A DNA stretch of 64,000 nt from Azolla caroliniana (Eukaryota; Polypodiophyta), in NCBI GenBank assembly GCA_043228905.1, contig JBHGNT010000016.1, positions 18,352,001 to 18,416,000 on the forward strand, given 5' to 3'. Positions 30,601 through 41,417 of the stretch are shown in pieces; position 1 is the first letter of the stretch; the number at the start of each line of letters is the position of its first letter. The notes under the pieces are model-generated. The model was not told where the DNA came from. It ran no database searches and saw nothing but the letters and a program-made list of their open reading frames with translations. The position numbers and the translations under genes are program-made.

Positions 30601-33032
30601 TGGACATGTGGTGTCTCTTCAAGGAATTAAGGTGGATCCCTCAAAGATCAAAGTGATTGAAAGTTTACCGTATCCAAAAGATATTAAGTCCTTGGAGGTT
30701 TTTGTTCAAAAGGTGCGATACTTTGAGAGATTTATCCACATGCTAGCCCAAGCCCTTTATCCTTTTCGAGTCATCCTTCGCACTAATATTTTTGTGTGGA
30801 ATCCTTTTATGCAAGAAAAATTTGATAGGGTTAGAGAGCTATTAGCTAAAACCCCTATTCTTCAGCCACCAGATAGAATTTCTACATTCTTTCTTTCTCT
30901 TAGTGTTAGCTCTCATGCTATTGGCTCTATTCTCATGCAACAAGATCCTCATAATAAGCTAATGCATCCTATTTATTATATAAGTAGAGCCATAAGTGAT
31001 GTGGAAAAAACCTTTATGGATGTGGAAAAGTGGGTGTTAGCTCTTACATATGCATGTCAAAAGTTTAGGAGCTTTCTTATCCCTCAACACTTTGTAATAA
31101 TCACTAGTATGTCACTACTCCCCTATGTACTACAACATGTAAATGTATCATCTAGAATTACAAAGTGGGCTCTTCTATTGGTCGAATTTGATTTTGAAGT
31201 TAGGCTTGAGTCCACTATGCGTGCGGAATTGGCGGATCTTCTCACTTATAGAGAGAGTCTTCATGAGGAAGATTTATCAAAGCTAAGAGATGCCCTTCCC
31301 GAACCAGATATAGAAGATGCTTTCACATTGTTCTTTGATGGTGCTTACCGAAAGGCAACAAATTTAGCGGTTGGAGGCTTTATATTAAGAAACCCCAATG
31401 GAGAGGTGGTACACGCTGAAGGGATTTCGCTTCCCAATGTCAACACCAACAATGAAGCAGAATACGCGACCTTGTGCTTTGCCTTACGACTTTGTAAAGC
31501 TAGGGCAATCAAAAGATTAATCATCAAAGGTGATTCCCTATTAATTGTCAAACAAATTCAAGGTATGTGGAAATGTCAAAGTGATGGATTACGTGGCTTC
31601 TATAAGGAGGCACTTAGATTAATGAAGTCATTTAGTAAAGTACAAGTAAAACATGTAAGTCGTGTGGATAATAAAGAGGCTGATGCGCTTGCTCAAGAAC
31701 AATTAGTGAAGATTAAAGGGGAACCTGTATGTATTTTAGAAGAATGTAAGGGTGCAGAGTCCCTCTTAGAGATACAAGAGCTTCTTAACGATGGTGTTTT
31801 CCCCAAGGATCTTAATGGGTTACAGAGAAGAAGGTTGGTATCAAGATCTTCTCAATATGTAGTGGTTGGTAAGGATTTGTATCATAAAGGCAAGGATGAT
31901 ATTCTACGAAGGGTGCCCCTTAAAGAGGAGATTGTAGAGATCCTAAGGAAGATGCATGAGGAGGCTTGTGGAGGACATTTTTCTCATGACATCATGTTGC
32001 GAAAGATTATGTTAACAGGTTTTACTTGGCCTACCATCCATAAAGACATTCACGAGTGGTGCAAATCTTGTGATGCATGCCAAAAGGCGGGACGTAGACA
32101 TCTTCGTGTGGGTCCTTTACATCCGATCGTGGTTTTTGCTCCGTTCGAGAAGTGGGGAATCGATGCGGTAGGTCCTCTTCCAAAGACCCAACATGGTAAG
32201 GAATATATCTTGGTAGCAATTGATTACATGACCAAGTGGGCGGAAGTAGCGGCAACTTCTTCAATCAAATCTAAGGACGTGGCTCAATTTATCTACCGTA
32301 ATATTTGTACGAGATTTGGTGTACCATTAGAGATTGTATCTGATCATGGTCCAAGTTTTCGTGGTGAAGTATTGGCTTACTTATTAGAGAAGTTGAAGAT
32401 AAAGCATAGGTACTCTACCCCATACTATCCTCAAGCTAATGGTGCAGTGGAGAAGGTGAATGGTATTTTGGTTAAAAATCTCCAAAAACTTGTTAATGAT
32501 AAAATGAGAACATGGGATAAATTTCTTGATGATGCTATTTGGGCATACCGTGTTTCCTTTAAGTTATCCACGGGTTTTACCCCATTCTTTTTAGTGTATG
32601 GACAAGAGGCTTTATTTCCTATTGAACTACAAGTGCGAAGTAATCGACTTATGCAAGCTTCGTGTCGTGATGGAGAAAGTGCTATGGAGGATCGATTAGC
32701 ACACAATCATGTATTGCAATATTCAAGAGAAGAAGCGGTAGAGCTCTAAAAAAAGCGTGGAAAAGAAAGCAAGCGAAACTTATCTACTAGAGGAGAACTT
32801 CATATAAAGCAAGAGGAGGAGGTGGTGAAAAGAAAGGGTTGTTTTCTTGTGGTGTTTTTCTTACCTATTCATGTAGTGCATTTTTCTAGTGATCAATTGA
32901 TCCTTGTAGGCTTGAGTTTATGTATCTTCTTTCTCTTGTTTCTATGATCATCACTCCTTATTAATATATCTTTGTAGATTTGGGTTTCTATATCTTCCTT
33001 CTCTCTCTTTTCTATCATCATCTCTCTTTTCA
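27668..33032 (+). mobile_element. Young Tat-like Ty3/gypsy element with 161-bp LTRs
   Basis: LTRs 27668-27828 and 32872-33032 are both 161 bp, TGTAGTGC to CTTTTCA, and differ at one base. The target-site duplication ATATT is exact (27663-27667 and 33033-33037). The 5,365-bp element holds one uninterrupted polyprotein. It landed inside the minus-strand LINE coding region, whose reading is continuous across the two flanks. Near-identical LTRs and an intact frame mark it as the youngest insertion I can date in the window. The very short LTR is unusual for the Tat lineage. Confidence 0.95.
27905..32749 (+). CDS. Gag-Pol polyprotein of the Tat-like element
   Basis: About 1,614 codons from the first ATG (27905) to TAA (32747-32749). 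Domains with approximate residues: capsid 1-230; knuckle CYSCGVEGHIATRC about 270; protease LVDSGARISLIS about 480; RT about 710-990 with VPKKNGKWRVCVDF and FIDDFAIYS; first RNase H about 990-1105, with the usual catalytic Asp replaced (LSLSVSSHAIG); second, archaeal-type RNase H about 1140-1265 with FFDGAY, NNEAEY, IKGDSL and NKEADALA, all four acidic residues present; integrase with an HHCC region near 1350-1395 and acidic residues in WGIDAVG, VSDHGPSF and GAVEKVN. A degenerate first RNase H plus an acquired second one is the hallmark of Tat elements. All domains are in one frame, so gag:pol ratio control by frameshift is absent. Confidence 0.95.
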   Translation: MAFQFAFAGDGVQDGGAFLASFEHHAVSIGKVNDIEKLPLLVATFYSRAREWYESLPPNQQTNYQLLVQQFRSKYIRRRSAMEVREELFALRMTTLMEYSEYERVFKELWSTWIRLRGGVEDEWFKMDRFKAGLNPYFAMEANLKDPTNFQTLLQVCQIYDRQLKVMRMGVDTTVAIANANVVSTLNAPHPSSIVHGGQVFPNIFNSNVANQASLPMLRDVDHPRIDGSFPEQLNRRLDELTNQFRQMQASFNTNQVREVPPEKRVPVCYSCGVEGHIATRCPSRRQGGLGRGIYQLQGGSNAPNNHANSNNQVSSDGGPLPMAQVPTIPSNVNLLDFMYDTDDDCDVVPIKRTRATHKGKEVEGESSNPQIKKKTKESKMENPSKRRRSRRKINMEDMPMGKGVEPFDLKQELITNGPRITWPQLLQLSPKIRKEWGRLVSIRQSTKTVHYAGVVRVKERKDIRPTIPVSIKGYIIKDALVDSGARISLISEVLISKLGIPICKSSSAKVAVADGGLVPCMGIIEDVILECFGICISMDFHVIPLKGPSYSLVLGRPWMQELNVIQDWSNGLMTLAPSESVNIVYDMRLQRVIKGARENNSSDSEYEEESSASDSTSSDWEETTSYVISKEEKEDNKEEETITLEQREKMISKDIQGEDRQRFVSLLSEFPRLFINDYSQIRGVDVIKHQIKLKEGSEPVAQKLRRLGTVQKEALLKEVKALLRAGFIYPVEDSEWVSPVVVVPKKNGKWRVCVDFKPLNAATKRDHFPLPFQDEILDEIAGHEMYTVCDGYSGYFQIRIAEEDQRKTTFITPWGCFAYKCMPFGLTNAVFTFNRLAIHVFQPFFGKFVRVFIDDFAIYSTRIGHLEKVRAVFKRLDECKGQLNPEKCHVGEKEVAMLGHVVSLQGIKVDPSKIKVIESLPYPKDIKSLEVFVQKVRYFERFIHMLAQALYPFRVILRTNIFVWNPFMQEKFDRVRELLAKTPILQPPDRISTFFLSLSVSSHAIGSILMQQDPHNKLMHPIYYISRAISDVEKTFMDVEKWVLALTYACQKFRSFLIPQHFVIITSMSLLPYVLQHVNVSSRITKWALLLVEFDFEVRLESTMRAELADLLTYRESLHEEDLSKLRDALPEPDIEDAFTLFFDGAYRKATNLAVGGFILRNPNGEVVHAEGISLPNVNTNNEAEYATLCFALRLCKARAIKRLIIKGDSLLIVKQIQGMWKCQSDGLRGFYKEALRLMKSFSKVQVKHVSRVDNKEADALAQEQLVKIKGEPVCILEECKGAESLLEIQELLNDGVFPKDLNGLQRRRLVSRSSQYVVVGKDLYHKGKDDILRRVPLKEEIVEILRKMHEEACGGHFSHDIMLRKIMLTGFTWPTIHKDIHEWCKSCDACQKAGRRHLRVGPLHPIVVFAPFEKWGIDAVGPLPKTQHGKEYILVAIDYMTKWAEVAATSSIKSKDVAQFIYRNICTRFGVPLEIVSDHGPSFRGEVLAYLLEKLKIKHRYSTPYYPQANGAVEKVNGILVKNLQKLVNDKMRTWDKFLDDAIWAYRVSFKLSTGFTPFFLVYGQEALFPIELQVRSNRLMQASCRDGESAMEDRLAHNHVLQYSREEAVEL

Positions 33033-33037
33033 ATATT

Positions 33038-35925
33038 CTAAGTTGTCCAATGGCAACCCTTAGTGCATGTGGTAAGAATACATCTAGATATTTTGGCCGC
33101 GTGATAAAACCTAACTCAGAGAAGTGCATGAAGTGTTTCTTATAGTACGACATTTTAGATGGGAGTGGCTCTAGTGGGGTGATCCATTTACACCGAGTGT
33201 AAATTTGCCATATTTCTTGGCGTATTACTTTATTGCGGTTCTCATGAGAGATTAAGGTGTTATCACTCGTGTGGTTGTACCTAAGGGGAGGTAGGTTATT
33301 AATGTCTAGACCATTCGCAAGAAGCCAAGTCACCATCATGCCATACCATGAGCTAGTATAGCCGGACTCATACAATGATCGAGAGGCCTTAAAGGCTTGA
33401 TGAGATATTCTATCATGTGGTTGGCTATGTATCCTATCAATAAAGACTACAAGTTGAAAAAGTGCCTCTACTAGCATTGGGGGTAACGTGAACTCGGCCC
33501 TAATAATGTCATGTGGTACAGTCGATTTGCTTCGGAGTTGGCGTGATAGCATCATCACCAATGGTCTCTCTAATTGCGTCCACATGAAGGATGGTAATCC
33601 TGGAGCCCAAACCGCTGATGCATACATGAGGGAGGGGGTCACTAATGAGTCAAAGAGCCACCCTTTAGTCCGTGGCTCTTGAAAGTGTGCTTGGTGGCAT
33701 TGTCTCTCTAGGAGTGAGAGGGATGCATGTCCTCTCGTGAGTCTATCCTTCCCTGCCTGTGTCATCGAAAATTTACCTGAGCGGGCACTAAAAGTGACTC
33801 CGAGATATACGTACGATCCAACCACCTCGACTGGGCTATGGGAGATAGTTAGGTGACACTTAGTTCTAACTTGGGCCGATGTGTGGAAGATAAGGACTTT
33901 CGTTTTCCCTAGATTCACTACCAATCCTCGTTGTACACAAAAGTCATCTAAGGCATTGAGGTGCCTCTGTAGGTCGTGTTCGGATTTAGAGAGCAAAACT
34001 ATGTCATCCGCATAGAGCAAGATACGAACCTGCGTATCCCCAAGGACCACTCCGGTGCCTCCCTCACGAGCAATAAAATCTGTGATCTCATCAATGTAGA
34101 TCCCAAAAAGCGTCGGTGATAGGGGGCAACCTTGTTTTACACCAATAGTGCTAGTGAAACGATTGGATAGGCCACCTGGGCATCGGACACACCCGGACAC
34201 TTGTTCATATAGTGCGTAGATGGCCCATATCATATCATCTGGTATCCTCAAGCTTTTAAGTCTATCAGACAACCGATCTCTAGGGACTGTGTCAAAGGCT
34301 TTGCGGAAGTCCACAAAACAACAATATAATCTCTTCTTGCGAGCCCTAGTTTGGTCAATTAGGCATCTAAGTGTGAAGATGTGATCAATAGTGGAGAAGG
34401 CTCGTCTAAAGCCAGCTTGTTCAGGTGCACGAAGGTTTAGGGTCTCCATGTAGTCGCTAAGCTCTGCTTCCATTACTGCACCATATAACTTAGCAAGGGT
34501 ATGGCCTATCATAATGGTCCTATATGTATTTGGGTCCATGGGGTCCCCCCCTTTATGTATGGGGGTCACTGTATTCATAGTCCACTGTGGTGGAAAACCC
34601 TCCGCAAGGGCACGATTGAAGATTAGAGTTAGCAAGGGAGCTAGGCACTCTCTCGCATATATAATGTGTTCTGCTTGCAATCCTGTGTGGTCCATGGACT
34701 TCCTATGTTGTAATTTCTTTATGACCTTCATGACCCTAGAGGTCGTGAAAAGTGTCCCCGTGGTAGGCCGGGGTGTGGAAGGCATTGGAAAAGGTGGTTG
34801 GTTTGGGATTTGGTAAAGTCTCTCTGTATATGTGTGCCAAGTTTCGGGATCTTCGATGGGTGTTTGTGGTCTTGGCTCCCGTAGTCTCTTCCATGCCGTG
34901 GCGCAATCGCTACTCATGAGCATATGGTAGAGTTCCCAGTATTGGGATGCCTCCCACGCTCGTCTCTTACGACGTGTCATCTTACGCATTTCTTTGCGAG
35001 CTTGTGTGGAGGTAATACTACCATTGAGTTGCGATACTGTAAGTTGTCTATGTAGGTCCCTACAATCCTCGTCATACCATTTATTTTGTGGCATTGATCC
35101 TGATCTACCTTGATTTGAGTGTTTTGTATAAAACTGCTAGCTGCTGCGGAGTGAAGGATGTGTGTGAGTTTTGTACTAAGGCTTTCTAATGGTAGAGAGG
35201 GATCAATGGAGGGGAGATGGGCTTGAACATGTTGAGAGTATATGTCAGAGAGCTCATGTGTGAAATGTATTGTGGTGTGATGGCATGGTTGACTAGACTT
35301 GGTGACCTTAGAGATATCACATTTTAGCTCGAAGTATAAGAAGCTCTGGTCTGCGCCAATAGGGCATGGGGCCACTCGGAAGGAGTTAATCATGTGGGTA
35401 GCTTCCGGGCGCCCTATTAGATAGTCAACTGTGCTTTCCCCTCCTCCATGTGGGAAACATATGAGCTCTTCCGAGCCCGGCCACTTAGCTAAACCATTAT
35501 ATATGACCATCTGGTGCCGACTGCCAAGTTCGAGCAGATGATGGCCAAAGCTCGTGGCGTCCGCACCTTGATCCTTTGATCTACGTGTGGTGCCTATGTC
35601 TAAAGGATCAACATTTACCATTTCTAGGTTTCTATTCATCTGAAATACTGTGCATTGTCGGGATTGGGTTCTCGCATTGAAGTCTCCTACAAGAAATACT
35701 TCTCCTTGGGAAGAATATCGGATTATGTCATCCGATAGGGGTTCGTATGGAGAAGGCCCATGTGGCATTCCTTCATCGACTAATCTCGTCAAGCCACTAA
35801 TATTAGAACGTGATCCTTTTGGGGGAAAGTAACAAATGGCGAAAAATACTGCATGGTCTTTGCTTGTGGAGACTTTCATCCACATAAAACGAGCTTCTGG
35901 GTCTATCTTCATTATTTCTATCCTA
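33038..35925 (-). pseudogene. LINE-1 copy: endonuclease and reverse transcriptase
   Basis: 5'-truncated. From about 35920 the endonuclease part is readable: GDFNART, STVDYLIG, then GADQSF where an SDH/ADH-type His is expected, so the catalytic His appears lost. One frame change near 35100 leads to the RT frame, open from ATG 35094 to the Tat insertion: PIHKGGDPMDPNTYRTI, FVDFRKAFDTVPR, IGVKQGCPLSPTLFGIYIDE and catalytic YADD near 34005-34025. The clade looks closer to RTE/L2-type LINEs than plant L1, judged by the microsatellite tail and GVKQGCPLSP context; this is an inference. Confidence 0.88.
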
Positions 35926-36580
35926 TTATCGTCTTCGGAAGTCAAATATGACCTATGAGACCAAAAATATTACATTTCACGTGATACGTGTGAAAGTGAG
36001 TAGTGATTGTCAATGTTCAAGAACTTTACCAATGAATGTTGCAATCGAGAGTGCACATTGTGGTTGTGAGAGGAATTCATACAAGGATTGGGCTCGGTCG
36101 AAGAGATGTGGAAAGCATGGTCGAATATGATCAAAGGCAGACCATTGTATCAAAGTGTGATACTCAGACTCACGAACTTGTTTCGGACAAAGTGTGCATA
36201 GCCAACCACTCTCATCACTTGTGCCCCAACACCATCTCTCACATCGCAATGCATGTGAGCTAAGTCGCATGGAAGCAATGGTTTGAATGGTAGATAACGG
36301 TATGGGCTCTAATATGTATCGATGTGTACGGTTCCCCCGTTCCACAAAGAATATGGTTTTGTAGTTAGGTGCAACACGTGTAGTATAATGTGTGAAGCGT
36401 GAGCCTCCACATTTGTCCCATGTCATGATACATTGGCGTTGCAAAAAGGCCTCATTTACAGAGGAATCTAGTGATGCATCATGAAGCAAGTGTCTCGTAT
36501 CCCATCTACCAAACCATTTTTCTATATCTTGCATCCAACCGGAACACACAATTTTGCTTTTATGCGTTTTTTGGATCTTT
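35923..36580 (-). pseudogene. LINE-2 copy: C-terminal region and 3' end
   Basis: A second, diverged LINE lies directly upstream of LINE-1. Its C-terminus (stop near 36010) includes DKCGGSRFTHYTTRVAPNY and a knuckle CTLCPKQVRESEYHTLIQ. Its 3' signature GGTCTCATAGGTCATATTTG and GAAGACGATAATA (35962-35923) abuts the truncated LINE-1 endonuclease. No TTTC tail remains between them. Confidence 0.75.
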
Positions 36581-36594
36581 TTTCTTGCTTCCCA

Positions 36595-36596
36595 TG

Positions 36597-36638
<42 letters not shown>

Positions 36639-36998
36639 GGGAGTGGGGTTGAACCAGATTTTCAACGAAGAGAGAGAGAGTAGAGAGAGAGAATGATGAC
36701 AACAAGAAGTATATTATGTGAAGAAGGATATAAGAACAACTAGGGGTCTTAAGCCTGGCGTTGAACCAAATTGGTTTTGAATAATGCCACATGCCTCAAT
36801 TTATAGTACTATTAGGAGTACTCTTGAAGTTTCTAAATTATTCTAGAGAAATCTAGAATATACATGAATTTCCTATAGTTAAATAATAAATTAAAATAAT
36901 ATTGTTTGTATTATAATGCATAGTTTAATGGTAAGGGTTCTACCCATGTAACACAAGGTAGTGGGTTCAAACCTGTTTGGAGGCATATTAAACGAGGA
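36595..36998 (-). repeat. Gypsy C2 3' LTR, degenerate
   Basis: Read on the minus strand it matches the gypsy C LTR from GGTTTGAACCCA through ATTACATGGGT-like sequence, TTCTAGA blocks and the GGTTCAACGCC segment. The first ~20 LTR bases and the polypurine tract are replaced by unrelated sequence. The far end merges into a pure GA run (36600-36634) and cannot be fixed. Confidence 0.75.
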
Positions 36999-37949
36999 GT
37001 GTTACGAGTCATCTTTGATTGAGGACTTGGTTTGTCTGGATATTGATGATGGAAGTCTTCAAGAAGAGCTTGAGCATTGGCCACATTTTCTACTGGTTCC
37101 CAAGTACACTCGTTTGGACTATAGCCTAGCCAATCAACCAAATAGTAGAGCTTGTTGCGAACAATCTTGGAATCGAGGATGGCAACAACCTCGTACTTAG
37201 GTCCATCTTCAAGTTCAATCGGGGGTGGAGGTGGTGTAATACGATTGGGAATATTGTTATCTTGATAGGGTTCTAGAAGAGAACTATGAAATACCGGATG
37301 TATCTGTAGTTGCGGAGGTAGATCAAGGCGAAAAGTGACATCATTAATTTTTCCGTTAATACAAAAAGGCCCTAACTGTTGATAATCCAATTTGTCACAT
37401 GGTCGAGTAGTTTTTATGTGTCGTCGTAATAGCCATACTCTATCTCCAATATCAAAACAAGATGGAATCCAGTGACGATCCACATAATCCTTCTGTGTTT
37501 TGTTGGGCTTGATGTAAGTGGGTAGATAGTTTTGCCCGAATCTTTCGTAGTCGCTCCAAATGATTCTCTGCACTAGGATTGGTGGGTAGCTTAGGAGTTT
37601 CTAATACACACTAGCGAGGATGATGGCCTGTATAAGCATAGAATGGTGTAACCCTAATAGAGGAGTGGATAGAATTATTATAAGAAAATTCAGCAAAATG
37701 TAGAATATCTGCCCAATCATCTTGTTCATAGCATTTCAAAAACACCAAAGATATTGTTGCAACATTTTATTTGTATGTTCTGCTTTACCATCTGTTTGGG
37801 GATGATATTTGGAGGAGAGGTTGCATGTGACCTTGTGCATTTTGAAGAGATGCTTCCAAAATTTAGAGACGAATTGTGGTCCACGATAATTGATGATACT
37901 ATCGGGAAGACCATGATGCCGAAATACTTCACGCATAACAATTCCTGTA
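36999..37949 (-). pseudogene. Gypsy C2: integrase end and chromodomain
   Basis: Minus frame 37573-36911 is open for 220 codons, with DRVWLLRRHIKTTRPCDKLD, LPPQLQIHPVFHSSLLEPY and a chromodomain (YEVVAILDSKIVRNKLYYLV, WEPVENVANAQALLEDFH). Upstream, 37969-37736 carries integrase core sequence with IINYRGPQFV. The integrase is cut at 37950 by copia A. Confidence 0.85.
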
Positions 37950-38534
37950 TGTTGAGATATCAAGCTCAACTTAGTTTAGTTAGTTAATCAACACACGTAA
38001 CTTAGTAGTTACCAAGATAGAATCTAGTTAGTGTGTTGACCTTAAAGCCTTAAATAGGATTTTGTACTTGAGTGGGATACATTGTAATATAGGACTTATA
38101 CGGTTGTACCTATATTCTACTCACACATGTGCACCTTTGCACATGAGATGTATATATACCTCATTGTGGGTATTTTTGTATTTGATGATGCTAATTTAAT
38201 ATAGAGTTAATCATCCCCCATCTTGTGTTGTTCATAAGCGTAACTTCCTCTCTGTTCCTCTCACACACATACACACATACACACATATATAACATAATAT
38301 TCTGCTTTACTTAACCACATAATTAGGTACTAATTAACATGTAGTTAATTACCTAAATCTTAACATGGTATTAGAGCGCGTGGTTTAGAAAATCCACTAA
38401 GCCCACCCGACTCCATGATTGTGTGTTCAAGACGCCGACGACAAATTTGGCTATCGGCTACCGTAGTGCCGCTACGTAGCATGTGTATGTGATCGAAGGA
38501 AGAAGAGCAAAAGAAGAGAAAACATTACAACAAC

Positions 38535-39230
38535 ATGAACACACAGATGGGTAGCTCGCTCCCTAGTGAAAAGCTAAACTGGAGCAATTGTTCATCTTGG
38601 GAATACAAGATGAATCAATACATTGTCGGCCAAGGGTGTTGGAGCTACATCAACGATGTACAAGAAAATCGACCCGACCCAAAGAACGCTGACTGCGCAA
38701 CATGGGAGCAAGCAGCAAGTGAAGTGATGTATTGCTTGGCAACATGTGTCCACGACCACATGCTTAACCACATTCAAGATGCCAAGACACCTAAAGAGGC
38801 GTGGGAGAACTTGAAGAAGATTTTTGCCGCCAACACGACCGCCTGCAAGCTTCAATTCTGGCAAGAGTTGAATAATATTCGGCAAAAAGATATGTCTGTG
38901 TCAAACTACACCGCCAAGATCAAGAGCATTTACGACTCGCTTGGCTCCATCAACATAAACGTCGACAAAGATGAGATGGTTCAAGTATGCTTGGGTGGCC
39001 TCGCACAACGATTCAACTCGTTGAGGATGACAATCTTAGTGAGGGAAAATCCTCCTTCATTCTTCGATCTCCAATCAATGTTATTGGTCAAAGAGAACCA
39101 CGTTGGAACCAAGACCAAGATGTCGGAAGGACAAATGTTCTTCTCGAATTCGGATGGTGGCCTAGGACGAGGTCGAGGCGGTAGAAGAGATCGATTCGAC
39201 CCCTCTCATGAAGGGAACTCAAACCTTTGA
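38535..39230 (+). CDS. Copia A gag (capsid), frame open
   Basis: 231 codons, the longest intact frame of the element. Motifs: LPSEKLNWSNCSSWEYKMNQ, DHMLNHIQDAKTPKEAWENL, NTTACKLQFWQELNNIRQKD and VQVCLGGLAQRF, then a Gly/Arg-rich stretch. The stop at 39228 comes before the knuckle CNYCGKIGHREEC (about 39316-39355), which is in another frame. Whether the 231-residue product is made is unknown. Confidence 0.75.
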   Translation: MNTQMGSSLPSEKLNWSNCSSWEYKMNQYIVGQGCWSYINDVQENRPDPKNADCATWEQAASEVMYCLATCVHDHMLNHIQDAKTPKEAWENLKKIFAANTTACKLQFWQELNNIRQKDMSVSNYTAKIKSIYDSLGSININVDKDEMVQVCLGGLAQRFNSLRMTILVRENPPSFFDLQSMLLVKENHVGTKTKMSEGQMFFSNSDGGLGRGRGGRRDRFDPSHEGNSNL

Positions 39231-41417
39231 CAACATGACAGAAGCCATCGAGGAACCTTCGTAAGAAGGGGGAGCTTCCATGCCGAACAAGGTTAGAAAA
39301 CGTGGCCCACTACTTGCAACTATTGCGGAAAAATCGGCCATCGCGAGGAGTGTTGAAAAAGAAGAAGCGAGTTGGCTTCGACACGCCGACAACTCATAAA
39401 TTACGCCACCAACTCTGAATACGAAGACTATGGTGGGCTATTCGTAATGAGACATGGAGCGAACTCTATGACAGCCTCCGACTCCATGTGCACCTCCAAC
39501 ATGGAAGACGTGTGGTTCGTCGACTCCGTTGCCTCACACCATATGACGTCACACCAAGAGTGGTTCCGTGACTTAGGAATGTCGGATTGAACCGGCTTCA
39601 TAGAGATGGGAGATGATACCACACATCCGATTCAATACATCGGCAATGTTCCATTCAGCAATGATGGCCAAAAGACTTGCATCAAGAATGTCTTGCACGT
39701 GCCCACAATAACGAAGAATTTGGTCTCGGTCGGCCAAATCGTGGAGCAAGGCATGCAAGTTCGTTTCAACAATGAAGGATGCTTCATCGAGAAAGATGGC
39801 TAACTCATAGCTAAAGGACGGAAAGACGGTCGAATATTCATTCTTGATTCGAACGAGGTGAAATCGGCCATGTATGCCAAAGGTCTCAAAACCGAGACGA
39901 GTGTCGAGTTGTGGCACAAGAGAATCAGCCACATCAACCTCCAACAACTCCGAGCTATGCAAACAAACGGAGTCGTCATTGGACTTCCGACATTTGAATC
40001 GAAATGAGTCGACTGAGTATGCGAAGGGTGTCAACTTGGCAAACAACATCGACTCCCATTCCAGAAGGAGAGCTCCGCAAGTAAAGGCCTCCTTGATGTC
40101 ATACATTCAGATGTATGGGGACTGGCTCAAATGTTGACGATCGGCGGATGCCGATACTATGTAACCTGCATCGACGACTACTCCCGCTACACATGGATCT
40201 TCCCGATGAAGAAGAAGAGCGAAGTGCTCTCCCACTTTCAGAAGCTCAAGAGCCAAGTCGAAAAAGAAATCGGTCGGCACATTCGATGCCTACGATCGGA
40301 TGGAGGAAAGGAGTACTTCTCTGACGGATTCACCTCCTACCTCCAAGGTGAAGGCATCTGGAGAGATTTCTCATGCTAATACACACCCCAACAAAATGGA
40401 GTCGCCGAAAAGAAGAATCGGCACATACTCGAGGTAGCACACACCATGATGCATGAGAATCATATGCTGAACTTCTATGGGCTGAAGTGGCATCCATGGT
40501 CATCTATCTTATGAAGCAGTGCACCACTAATGGAATGCATGAGCTAACTCCCTACGAGCTCCTTCTCGGAAGGAAGCCGATCCTGTCGCACCCCAAGGTG
40601 TTCGGAAGCATTGCAAATGTACGTATGCCGAACGAACAATGACAGAAGCCCGACACGAAGTCGGAGAAATGTATCCTTGTAGGATACTCGTCTGAGAAGA
40701 ATGTATACAAGTGCTATAACCCTTCGACTCGAGCGGTTTGGGTGAGTCGAGACATAGTCTTCGACAAATCGGCATCATGGTATACGCTCGATTTGGCTCC
40801 ACCCGACCCGACTGAGGAAGAGTTGAACGTCAAATCGGAGGATGATATTCAGACAAGTCCTCTACCAAAGGACAATCCAAACCCACACGGGCCTTCATGT
40901 GATGAAAGCATGTCGTGACCAAGTCCGAACTTGGACAAAGGCAAATGTAAGATGCTCGAATACGAAGTTGACCACCCCGACGACAATGATTTGGATGTGT
41001 CGGCTCACTCACAAGACAATGAGTTTGGTGTACCTATCATGTAGACACCCGGAGTAAAGAAGGCGCTCACATCGGCAAGCAAAAAACTTCGACGCTCATC
41101 TAGAGAGAAGAATGTCGTCGCTCGGCTCGACTACAATGCGTACATGACCCATCATTATGCCTTCTCGATGAAGGTTGCGGCCAAACAAGAGCTCGGGAGC
41201 TCTAGAGAAGTGGCTCATGACCCACGATGGGTGCAAGCACTTGGCCTTCGACCATTTCGCGCTACAAGCCTTCGTCACAGGCTTGAGGGGGAGGAACCGA
41301 GACTACCGCCATGAAAATACCGATGCCACAAGCCTAATAGAAGCCGACATCGAAAACCGGACAACGCCGAAAGAAAAATCGGATGTCGGATGCTATACAC
41401 TTGAGCTTGAGGGGGCG
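39231..41417 (+). pseudogene. Copia A protease and integrase, no RT
   Basis: Protease near 39510 has VDSVASHHMTS where DSG/DSA is expected. Pre-integrase near 39910 is LWHKRISHINLQQL. The integrase core 40085-40440 has IHSDVWGLA, CIDDYSRYTWIFPM, RSDGGKEYFSD and QQNGVAEKKN, followed by the tail (GYSSEKNVYKCYNP). Near 41216-41240 the linker DPRWVQAL runs straight into LGLRPF and a Leu-Arg-His segment that corresponds to the last residues of RNase H in copia B (59484-59520). Many stops. Confidence 0.85.

Noticed and set aside
32893-33032. Lys/Glu-rich C-terminus of the LINE RT protein
   Set aside because: The last residues of that open frame are encoded by the Tat-like LTR, not by the LINE. The true continuation lies beyond the insertion at 27662.
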